Origin: Microcaldota archaeon
Lineage (GTDB): Archaea; Micrarchaeota; Micrarchaeia; Micrarchaeales; Micrarchaeaceae
Assembly: GCA_021836925.1 (NCBI GenBank)
Contig: JAKBHG010000049.1
Coordinates: forward strand, 1 to 5,090
Direction of reading: 5' to 3'
DNA length: 5,090 nt
The notes below the pieces were generated by a model. The model was given only the letters and a program-made list of their open reading frames with translations. It searched no databases and was not told where the DNA came from. The position numbers and the translations under genes were made by a program. The number at the start of each line of letters is the position of its first letter. Position 1 is the first letter of the stretch. Positions 1-5,090 of this stretch are shown here, piece by piece.

Positions 1-1474
1 GTGGTATCGTGTTTGCCAGGTTAAGAAACCCGTTCTGGAAGTTTCTCGGCACGAGAACGAACGTATTCGCCGGTACATCCGTACAGTTCGTCAGTCCGTT
101 GTAGTCTAGACCGAACCTGCTCATGTTGTTGAAGTGCATATACACCACAAGGTCGCCGATCCCAGAGTCGAGATACACCCTTGTAGAGTTGGGAAGAGAG
201 TTAAGGTATGATGCGGCGCGCAACTCCGAGTACTGCGTCGCGTAAGCTATACCGTGCACCAGAAGTATTATTGGTATCGAGCTGGCGATTAGGAATAAAA
301 CCGCTGCCGCGGATATTCCGAGCTTCACCTCGCGCCACTTCTTCCTTGATCTCTCTACAACGGTGGTCAGCGCCGCGGATATCATTATCACGAGAGGAGC
401 GGCAACCAACGTGAGGTACCTGTCGAGCCTGTGTGATAGCACGTAGGTAAACGGGCCAGTCCCAATGTGCTGCGGCCCGAACTCCAGGTAGAGCACGCCA
501 ATGGCGAACCAGAAGAGAGGGAAGTAAAGCCTCCTGTCGCGCATCAGGAGCAGGTACGCAGCGGCAATGACAAGGGCATAGAAGTAGAATCCTGACAGGT
601 CCGTGTTGCCGCCATATGCGGCGATTATGCTTGTCGGATCGAGTTTGTTTCCCAGGAGATTGTACGGAAACATTATGTTCGGATAGAACGAGAGCGCGGC
701 ATTTATTGGGAGCGGGATAAGATCCGGCCTTGATGTCTGGCCGTAATACTGGATGTTCGCGGAGAACACAACCAGGGGATCGCCAGAGTTCACGTAGCTC
801 ATCAGAAGCATGAGGCCCACCATAACAGCGAATCCGGCAGGATATGCGAGTGTGACATGATTTATCCTGATCCTTCTCCTTATCAGCTCGATAAGCAGGT
901 AGAGCCCGGCTATAATCCAGAGCACGAAACCCTCGGGTATTGCGAATGGCGGCAGGGCGAGGGCCGCGCCGGCCGCGAAGTACCAGTACCTTGAGGTCTT
1001 CTTCCTTATCGCCTTTATCAAGCAGAAGACAGCGAGATTGACCAGGAACATCATGGGTATGTTGTCGCTCATAGTGAGCGAGTAGACTGCGGCCATCGGG
1101 AAGAATGCAAGGAGAAGCGCCGCTATTAGGCCCACGCGCTGGTCGTACAGTTCCCTGCCTATGAGGAAGACCAGAAGTATTGATAATATGAAGGAGGTTA
1201 TGGCCCAGGCGGCGCTGGTAAGAACTCCTGCGCCGAGTGCCCAGTAGAATAGACCGATCGGGAAGATCTGGAGAGGCCTGACCGCCAGTATGTTGCCGGC
1301 ATTTTCCTGGAATGTGCCAAGTGCCACGTAATGGGCGAGAAATGAGTATGCAATATCGTCCCCCATGTGGGACGGGCCTATTGCGAGAGCGGAGGAGAAG
1401 ACGGCCGCGTATACCAGTATTGCCAGTAGAAGCGCGTATATCAGGACGTTATTCTTGGGCTTCTTTCTCGTCAC
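1..1474 (-). CDS. GT-C-fold polytopic membrane glycosyltransferase (GT39/PMT/ArnT-like), 3' end cut off by the window edge
   Basis: The frame is open from a GTG at 1474 to the left edge, giving 491 codons with no stop. The protein is very hydrophobic, with about 11 membrane segments: one at residues 10-32, then an extracytoplasmic loop carrying the acidic pair D39-D40 in SHMGDDIAYSFLAHY, then R66-P67. A second acidic site is D137 in LTMSDN after the third segment. GT-C enzymes place catalytic or metal-binding acidic residues in just these first loops and use polyprenyl-phosphate sugars as donors outside the membrane. The HRLDRYLTLVAAP segment before a late helix also fits the fold. The end of the visible part is soluble and holds three sequons (N429, N450, N463), so it probably lies outside. 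No WWDYG motif of an AglB/STT3 oligosaccharyltransferase is visible, although a C-terminal domain could lie beyond the window. The GTG start is chosen for its AGGAG 5 bases upstream. It is the second gene of an operon with the radical SAM gene. Fold fairly sure; sugar and acceptor unknown. Confidence 0.85.
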   Translation of the reverse strand, partial: MTRKKPKNNVLIYALLLAILVYAAVFSSALAIGPSHMGDDIAYSFLAHYVALGTFQENAGNILAVRPLQIFPIGLFYWALGAGVLTSAAWAITSFILSILLVFLIGRELYDQRVGLIAALLLAFFPMAAVYSLTMSDNIPMMFLVNLAVFCLIKAIRKKTSRYWYFAAGAALALPPFAIPEGFVLWIIAGLYLLIELIRRRIRINHVTLAYPAGFAVMVGLMLLMSYVNSGDPLVVFSANIQYYGQTSRPDLIPLPINAALSFYPNIMFPYNLLGNKLDPTSIIAAYGGNTDLSGFYFYALVIAAAYLLLMRDRRLYFPLFWFAIGVLYLEFGPQHIGTGPFTYVLSHRLDRYLTLVAAPLVIMISAALTTVVERSRKKWREVKLGISAAAVLFLIASSIPIILLVHGIAYATQYSELRAASYLNSLPNSTRVYLDSGIGDLVVYMHFNNMSRFGLDYNGLTNCTDVPANTFVLVPRNFQNGFLNLANTIP

Positions 1475-1479
1475 GTGCT

Positions 1480-1484
1480 CTCCT
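1480..1484 (-). promoter_or_regulatory. Shine-Dalgarno site of the GT-C gene, overlapping the radical SAM stop codon
   Basis: On the minus strand the sequence reads TAGGAGAGCACGTG. AGGAG lies 5 bases before the GTG start, and its first two bases are the last two of the upstream TAG stop. This fixes the GTG start and suggests translational coupling to the radical SAM gene. Confidence 0.75.
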
Positions 1485-2532
1485 ATAGGATATCCTTGAT
1501 GCTGCCGAGCAGTATCTGGTACGACTCGCACGACGTCCATTGGTTCGGCTCCCTGCCTGCTTCTATCTCCTTCCTGACATTTGCCGCCTCTTCGTTGCCC
1601 AAGAGCGCCGAGAGATCGTAGGAAGCATCCCTTATGTTGCCGATCTTTCTGTTCCACATGATCGACGGGTAGACGTCCCCCCATCCGTCAACGAATACCG
1701 AAGCGTCAAGGCTCCTGCACCTCATCGGGCTCTTTCCTGTCTCCGAGAACTTCGCGAGGTTCTTTAGGAAACTGTTCTCGACAAGGTACATCGGATCCAG
1801 GGTCGCCCGCCTTCCGCCGGATATCCTCCGCAGCTCCGCCGCAACATCGCTGCCCGCCCTTATGTCATCGCCTGAGTTCGCGTAGTAGTTCTCAGAGGTC
1901 TGGGCGAGGTTGATGTGGAAGTCGTTGTACGTAACTTCAGGGAAGATCTTCTTCACCTCCGAATAGGTCTGCTCGAACTGGCCCTTGTTGAACTTGCTGA
2001 GCGTGTACCCGAACACGGCGCTGAGCTCGGGGTGCTCCTTCCTCAGCTCCATGAACATGCGGTAGACGTTCATGGCCCTGTCGAAGTTTCCGGGAACTCC
2101 CCTGATCTTGTCGTGGAGCTCCCTGTACCCGTCGAGGCTCATGGTTATTACTATGCGCGGTATGCCCAGCTTGAGGATCTGCCGCATCCTCGACTCCACA
2201 ACGGCAGGATTGCAGAGCGAGTTCGTAGGCATCGTGAGTATGTAGAGGTCCCTGCAGTTCTCCTTGAACGCCCTGACTATCTCCACGATGTCGCTCCTGA
2301 GGAACGGCTCCCCTCCGGTTAGACCTATCCACTTGAAGTAGTTGTTCCTCCTTGCGAACTCCCTGATCTCATCCAGAGTCAGTTCTCCCGTGGGCCTTAT
2401 CTTCCATATATTGCAGGTGATGCACTTTGACTGGCAGGAGTAGGTTATCGCGAAGTTGAGCTTGTACGGTCTACCAAGTCGTGTGAAGTTAGACTTCAAG
2501 GCGGTGAGTGCGATTCCAGCTAGCCTGCGCAT
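1483..2532 (-). CDS. Radical SAM protein with a reduced SPASM/Twitch-like C-terminus
   Basis: The product is 349 residues from the ATG at 2532. The [4Fe-4S] cluster motif is C33-x3-C37-x2-C40 (YSCQSKCITCNIW), followed by the SAM-binding GGEP at 73-76 (LTGGEPFLR) and SLDG at 132-135 with HDKIRG and GNFD just after. This order is typical of the radical SAM class that carries SPASM or Twitch domains. In the C-terminal part, C272 (PMRCRSLDASVFVDGWGDVYPS) and C335 (WTSCESY) sit where that domain begins and ends, but the usual PC cysteine after GxxYP is replaced by Ser, so an auxiliary cluster is doubtful. The substrate is unknown; SPASM relatives modify peptides, sugars or cofactors. A GTG at 2541 would add three residues and would be almost leaderless; the ATG is preferred because GGGTGG lies 5 bases before it. 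It is the first gene of an operon with the membrane glycosyltransferase 8 bases downstream, suggesting a shared envelope or glycan role (inference). Confidence 0.88.
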   Translation of the reverse strand: MRRLAGIALTALKSNFTRLGRPYKLNFAITYSCQSKCITCNIWKIRPTGELTLDEIREFARRNNYFKWIGLTGGEPFLRSDIVEIVRAFKENCRDLYILTMPTNSLCNPAVVESRMRQILKLGIPRIVITMSLDGYRELHDKIRGVPGNFDRAMNVYRMFMELRKEHPELSAVFGYTLSKFNKGQFEQTYSEVKKIFPEVTYNDFHINLAQTSENYYANSGDDIRAGSDVAAELRRISGGRRATLDPMYLVENSFLKNLAKFSETGKSPMRCRSLDASVFVDGWGDVYPSIMWNRKIGNIRDASYDLSALLGNEEAANVRKEIEAGREPNQWTSCESYQILLGSIKDIL

Positions 2533-2537
2533 CAGAT

Positions 2538-2543
2538 CCACCC
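2538..2543 (-). promoter_or_regulatory. Probable Shine-Dalgarno site (GGGTGG) deciding the radical SAM start
   Basis: On the minus strand the sequence reads AGGGTGGATCTGATG. GGTG matches the archaeal anti-Shine-Dalgarno complement (GGAGGTGA) and lies 5 bases before the ATG at 2532, while the alternative GTG start at 2541 lies inside the motif. If transcription begins very near 2541, part of the motif is lost and leaderless GTG initiation is possible instead. Confidence 0.4.
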
Positions 2544-2563
2544 TAACTCTTTCTTATCTATCT

Positions 2564-2571
2564 TTTATAAA
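2564..2571. promoter_or_regulatory. Palindromic TATA box shared by the divergent radical SAM operon and UbiA gene
   Basis: TTTATAAA is a perfect 8-base palindrome within the 67-base gap between the two divergent starts. Its centre lies about 26 bases from position 2541 on the minus side and about 32 bases from the UbiA ATG at 2600. Archaeal TATA boxes sit about 26 bases upstream of the transcription start, so both transcripts would have leaders of under about 10 bases. On the minus strand the bases upstream of the box (AATAAG) resemble the purine-rich BRE element; on the plus strand they are CTATCT, a poor BRE. The radical SAM direction may therefore be the stronger. The assignment rests on position and motif only. 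Confidence 0.6.
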
Positions 2572-2585
2572 CTTATTCTAATAGA

Positions 2586-2589
2586 AGGT
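2586..2589 (+). promoter_or_regulatory. Weak Shine-Dalgarno-like AGGT before UbiA
   Basis: AGGT in TAGAAGGTATTGG lies 10 bases before the ATG at 2600 but only 1 base before the in-frame TTG at 2591. It can therefore support only the ATG start. If the transcript starts near 2594, as the TATA box predicts, this motif is not in the mRNA and initiation would be close to leaderless. Confidence 0.3.
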
Positions 2590-2599
2590 ATTGGTTGTC

Positions 2600-3469
2600 A
2601 TGTCGAAGCTGGGCAGCATACTCAGGCTAACAAGGATAGAGCACAGCATAATGCTGGTAATCGCAGTAGTGGCAGCAGAGCTGATCGCATACGGCATCCC
2701 TTCATTTTCCATCTTTGTCCTCAGCCTCATCACCCCGATCTTCATCAGCATGGCCGCGTTCGCGATAAACGACTACTTCGACGTCAAGGTGGACAGGGCA
2801 AACAGGAAGAGGCGCCCCCTCGTCACTGGCGAGCTCTCGAAGGCCCAAGCGCTTTACATAACCTTTATCTGCCTCGCCATAGGGATAGGGGCTAGCGCCC
2901 TCATAAACCAGTATGCGTTCTACATAGCCATGGTCTTCGGGGCACTGGCGCTCCTCTACAGCTACAGGCTCAAGGAGATGCTCTTCTGGGGCAACGCATA
3001 CATAGCATTCTCGATGGCCATACCTTTCATCTTCGGGAACTACGTGGTCACGCCAGTGATGGCGCAGGGCGTACTCCTCGTCTCTTCGATGATCTTCCTC
3101 GCGGGACTGGCACGCGAGATACACGGCACCATACGGGACATGAAGGGCGACGAGAAGGTGAGGAACGTCAGGTCATTCCCGAAGGTCTTTGGGGTACTGC
3201 CGTCAGCCGTGTCTGCGCTTGTTCTATATTCCGCAGCGATAGTAATAAGCATCTATCTCTTCCTCTTCGTCCCGCCATTCGCGCTCAACATACTCTATGG
3301 AATAATAGTGCTTGCCTCGGTGGACGTAATTCTGATCTACCTGAGCATCGCATATATCTACAGGAAGGGGCAGAGGTTCTACGACTGCGCGCGCGACCTC
3401 TCCCTGCAGGCGATGGCACTCGCTCTCGTTGCGATCCTTCTCTCCTCTATAATTCCGCTTTATATCTAA
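2600..3469 (+). CDS. UbiA-family membrane prenyltransferase, probably DGGGP synthase-like
   Basis: The product is 289 residues, a normal length for the family, with about eight to nine hydrophobic helices. The first aspartate-rich motif is N57-D58-Y-F-D61-V-K-V-D65, followed by RANRKRRPLVTGELS. The second is D180-M-K-G-D184, preceded by A171-R-E-I. These sites bind the Mg-complexed prenyl diphosphate. LYSYRLKEMLFWGN (from residue 119) is the usual loop between them. NDYFD...DR.NR..RP..G and REI...D..GD are the pattern of archaeal (S)-2,3-di-O-geranylgeranylglyceryl phosphate synthase, which attaches the second geranylgeranyl chain in ether-lipid synthesis. Other UbiA members, such as those making quinones, heme or chlorophyll, share much of it, so the substrate is an inference. 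The ATG at 2600 is chosen over an in-frame TTG at 2591, which has no usable ribosome-binding spacing. The gene is divergent from the radical SAM operon, and its last 23 bases overlap the HIT gene tail to tail. Confidence 0.88.
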   Translation: MSKLGSILRLTRIEHSIMLVIAVVAAELIAYGIPSFSIFVLSLITPIFISMAAFAINDYFDVKVDRANRKRRPLVTGELSKAQALYITFICLAIGIGASALINQYAFYIAMVFGALALLYSYRLKEMLFWGNAYIAFSMAIPFIFGNYVVTPVMAQGVLLVSSMIFLAGLAREIHGTIRDMKGDEKVRNVRSFPKVFGVLPSAVSALVLYSAAIVISIYLFLFVPPFALNILYGIIVLASVDVILIYLSIAYIYRKGQRFYDCARDLSLQAMALALVAILLSSIIPLYI

Positions 3470-3926
3470 ACGCCTTCCTGAGCCTCTTCACTTCAGACTC
3501 GACGAACTTCTTCCCCATCCCCTTCCTGTTCCTCTCCAGGTCAACGTAGAGCGTGTTGTTCCTTATCTGGTACCTGTCTCCCCTGTTTCTTGGGATGAAG
3601 TGGATGTGCATGTGCCTTATCGACATTCCAGAGTACGCCCCCGTCTGGAGCATGATGTTGTACGATCCGTCAGACTTGTAGAGCCTTGTCATCTTGGGGA
3701 TAAGCATCTTTAGGAGCCTGTGGAGCCCCGCTGATTCGTCACGCGTGAGCTGCGTTATCCCGACCACGTGCCTCTTCGGTATTATGAGGATATGGCCCGG
3801 CAAGACCGGCCTTATGTCATAGAGGACGTAGAACCACTTTGTGGCGTAGAAGAGGGTCTCCTTGAGTATGTCACTGCTGCAGAACGGGTCGTCGTTCCTG
3901 ATACCTCTGCCGACAGGTTTTGCCAT
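3447..3926 (-). CDS. HIT-family (Fhit-type) nucleotide hydrolase/transferase
   Basis: The product is 159 residues and cytosolic, with no signal peptide or membrane segment. The catalytic histidine triad is H105-M-H107-I-H109-F-I in RHMHIHFIPR; the middle His is the nucleophile in the family. PGHILIIPKRH (from residue 43) supplies the conserved upstream His (H45). The stretch from L93-Q94 to the triad aligns without gaps to human Fhit: Q94 matches Fhit Gln83, S102 matches Thr91 and R104 matches Lys93, whereas Fhit Gln90 is Met here. Fhit-type enzymes cleave diadenosine polyphosphates or other NMP-linked compounds, so an ApnA or AMP-conjugate hydrolase is likely, but the substrate is not proven. 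There is no CxxC zinc pair as seen in some HIT proteins. The basic C-terminal tail (from about 131) looks helical. The gene is coupled to the upstream membrane-protein gene through TAATG and overlaps the UbiA gene end to end. Confidence 0.9.
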   Translation of the reverse strand: MAKPVGRGIRNDDPFCSSDILKETLFYATKWFYVLYDIRPVLPGHILIIPKRHVVGITQLTRDESAGLHRLLKMLIPKMTRLYKSDGSYNIMLQTGAYSGMSIRHMHIHFIPRNRGDRYQIRNNTLYVDLERNRKGMGKKFVESEVKRLRKAFRYKAEL

Positions 3927-5090
3927 TATCTCCTTCTCCTACGCATCTGAGGCGATGGCCCAGGCTGCCTCCTCAGGACTAGAACGAGCAGCACTATGAG
4001 GACGATGAAGAGCAGTATGAGCACCATGAGTAGTATCAGGTACAGTTGCTGTATCTGGTTCTCTAGCATCGCGAACTGGCCCGATGACTGCTGGCTGCCA
4101 GAAACGGTGACATTGTAGTTGAACGACGATAGGATCTGCTGGTTCGCCGAGCCGAGCAGACGGGCGAGGTTTGCTGTGACGTACGCCGATGCCACGTCCG
4201 CCTTTGCCTCACTCGCGTTCGTTGTGAGCCTTGACTCCTGCATGTAGAACTGGGCCTGCAGAGCGAACTGCGTAGGCCAGATGCCGTAGTTGTACGACGA
4301 TACATTCGAGTAGATGCTGTTGCTGGTGCTCTGGTTCATCGGCAGGCCGTAGAAAGATGTCTCGTACACCGCATCGTAGAGCGCCGCAGCGTAATCGCCG
4401 GACTTGTACAGGTTTATCGCAGATTGCGAGTACAGGTTCAGGCCGGTCGACGTCACCCTGTTGAGAGCCTTCGTGACGTTTGAATTGAATGATGTGGAGG
4501 TCTGCACAGGGACCCCGCCAAGGTCAACGGCAATGGAATACATCTCTCCGGCAGCACGGCACCACCCCGCAGACTTGCCTATGTCGCTCACGGCTGAGAT
4601 AAGATCGTCTGTGGACTGCGACTGGTTGAGCGTGGCCTTTGCATATCCGGCGTAGATCTCGCCCCATGATTGCCGCAGCTCACCGCCAGTAACGTACTCG
4701 TAGTTGGTGTTCGTCAGCGCGGGAGGCACCAGAGACGAGCAGTACGCGCTCATGTTGTCTACGAGGGCCGTGGTGCCCGCCCTTGTTATGTTCTCGGAGT
4801 TTGCGATCGTGTAGGCCTGGATGTACTCAAGGAAGGAGAGGTCCGATCCCGAGTATAGGTATCCGCGCTGCGCCATGAGCTGGTACTGGTCAAGCATGAG
4901 GAGCATCTGCGATCTGAGGGAGCCGTACTCTACTCCGAGAGCCTCTATCTGGCTCCTTGTGGTGTTGAATGTGAAGTTTGCCAGGGGCATGAACGCGCTC
5001 ATGTTGCACTGCACGCATGTGATGTTTGCCTGGCTGAGCGAACCCGGAGAGTATGAAGTGGTAATGTTATATGTCAGCTGTGACACCGCG
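3926..5090 (-). CDS. C-terminal part of a secreted, sequon-rich membrane-anchored protein, possibly an archaeal S16 (Lon-like) surface protease; 5' end missing
   Basis: The frame is open to the right edge. A GTG at 5086 exists, but no ribosome-binding site is visible, the codon before it is also sense, and the protein has no signal peptide, so the true start is most likely outside. Residues below count from that GTG. Residues 1-343 are rich in Ser, Thr, Asn, Tyr and Ala, with 13 N-x-S/T sequons (such as N7, N21, N28, N37, N41, N99, N111, N154, N203), as expected for an extracytoplasmic glycoprotein. Cysteines are C24-x2-C27, C116 and C176. The middle part is alpha-helical in character, with LYKSGDYAAALYDA (226-239) resembling helical-repeat elements. 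One membrane helix (about 348-371) precedes a basic tail ending in five arginines, giving an outside-facing topology. The stretch around GWCRAAGEMY (174-183) recalls the C-terminal region of predicted archaeal S16 proteases (COG1750), but no protease domain lies in the window. The HIT gene follows in the same operon. Confidence 0.8.
   Translation of the reverse strand, partial: AVSQLTYNITTSYSPGSLSQANITCVQCNMSAFMPLANFTFNTTRSQIEALGVEYGSLRSQMLLMLDQYQLMAQRGYLYSGSDLSFLEYIQAYTIANSENITRAGTTALVDNMSAYCSSLVPPALTNTNYEYVTGGELRQSWGEIYAGYAKATLNQSQSTDDLISAVSDIGKSAGWCRAAGEMYSIAVDLGGVPVQTSTSFNSNVTKALNRVTSTGLNLYSQSAINLYKSGDYAAALYDAVYETSFYGLPMNQSTSNSIYSNVSSYNYGIWPTQFALQAQFYMQESRLTTNASEAKADVASAYVTANLARLLGSANQQILSSFNYNVTVSGSQQSSGQFAMLENQIQQLYLILLMVLILLFIVLIVLLVLVLRRQPGPSPQMRRRRR
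3930..3939 (-). promoter_or_regulatory. Double Shine-Dalgarno site (GGAGAAGGAG) of the HIT gene inside the upstream gene's Arg tail
   Basis: On the minus strand AGGAGAAGGAGATAATG leads into the HIT start. One GGAG lies 9 bases and a second 3 bases before the ATG. The same bases encode the run of arginines that ends the upstream membrane protein, whose TAA stop shares its last A with the ATG. This supports the ATG at 3926 and coupled translation. Confidence 0.7.

Noticed and set aside
208..414. 68-codon plus-strand frame opposite the glycosyltransferase
   Set aside because: It is antisense to a continuous 491-codon membrane-protein frame and has no motif or promoter of its own.
1..1474. AglB/STT3 oligosaccharyltransferase identity for the GT-C gene
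   Set aside because: No WWDYG-type motif is seen in the 491 visible residues and the first-loop GDDIAY pattern fits GT39-like enzymes better. A C-terminal domain outside the window could still change this.
1915..2332. Long open frames on both strands (135 and 131 codons) inside the radical SAM gene
   Set aside because: They lie wholly within a gene with clear family motifs, have low-complexity His/Arg/Glu/Val-rich products typical of out-of-frame reading of GC-rich codons, and show no ribosome-binding site or family motif.
2572..2600. TTG at 2591 as UbiA start
   Set aside because: The only SD-like bases end 1 base before it, too close to work, and the family's N-terminus is satisfied by the ATG at 2600.
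2702..3124. Antisense 140-codon frame in the UbiA gene
   Set aside because: Its acidic, Glu/Tyr/Val-rich product mirrors the hydrophobic codons of UbiA on the other strand. It has no recognisable domain and no start signal.
4063..4305. 80-codon minus-strand frame rich in Arg, Ser and Thr
   Set aside because: It is an alternative frame of the membrane-protein gene; the composition is that of a frame shadow and there is no separate start signal.
5084..5086. GTG as true start of the right-hand membrane protein
   Set aside because: Only four bases precede it in the window, the upstream codon is sense (GCG), and the protein begins straight in an extracytoplasmic sequon-rich region without a signal peptide, so an internal codon is more likely.

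Overview
The window looks archaeal. Three things suggest this: a UbiA-family prenyltransferase whose motifs resemble the archaeal ether-lipid enzyme DGGGP synthase, a perfect TATA-box palindrome (TTTATAAA) at archaeal promoter distance from two divergent genes, and a surface-exposed membrane protein with 13 N-glycosylation sequons. Codon choice (frequent AGG/AGA for Arg, ATA for Ile) and purine-rich Shine-Dalgarno sites fit. The lineage cannot be fixed from this sequence; a DPANN/Micrarchaeota- or Thermoplasmata-like archaeon is only a guess. The window is densely coding: five protein genes, no RNA genes, no mobile elements, no CRISPR array, and no gene-free stretch longer than about 70 bases.

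Left part (1-2532, minus strand): a two-gene operon. A radical SAM protein (CxxxCxxC, GGEP, SLDG and a reduced SPASM/Twitch-like tail) is followed after 8 bases by a polytopic GT-C-fold glycosyltransferase, which runs off the left edge. The ribosome-binding site of the glycosyltransferase overlaps the stop codon of the radical SAM gene, so the two are almost certainly co-transcribed and translated together.

Middle (2533-2599): a short divergent promoter region whose symmetric TATA element can serve both the radical SAM operon and the UbiA gene. Both transcripts would have very short leaders.

Right part: the UbiA gene (2600-3469, plus) runs into a convergent two-gene unit on the minus strand and overlaps it by 23 bases. 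That unit encodes the C-terminal part of a secreted, membrane-anchored, sequon-rich protein (3926-5090, start beyond the window) and, coupled by TAATG, an Fhit-type HIT-family nucleotide hydrolase (3447-3926).

Together the genes suggest an envelope theme: prenyl-lipid synthesis (UbiA), transfer from a polyprenyl-linked sugar donor (GT-C), and a heavily glycosylatable surface protein. The radical SAM enzyme, co-transcribed with the glycosyltransferase, is the least explained part and the best candidate for an undescribed modification step. No clearly novel system is proven by the sequence alone.
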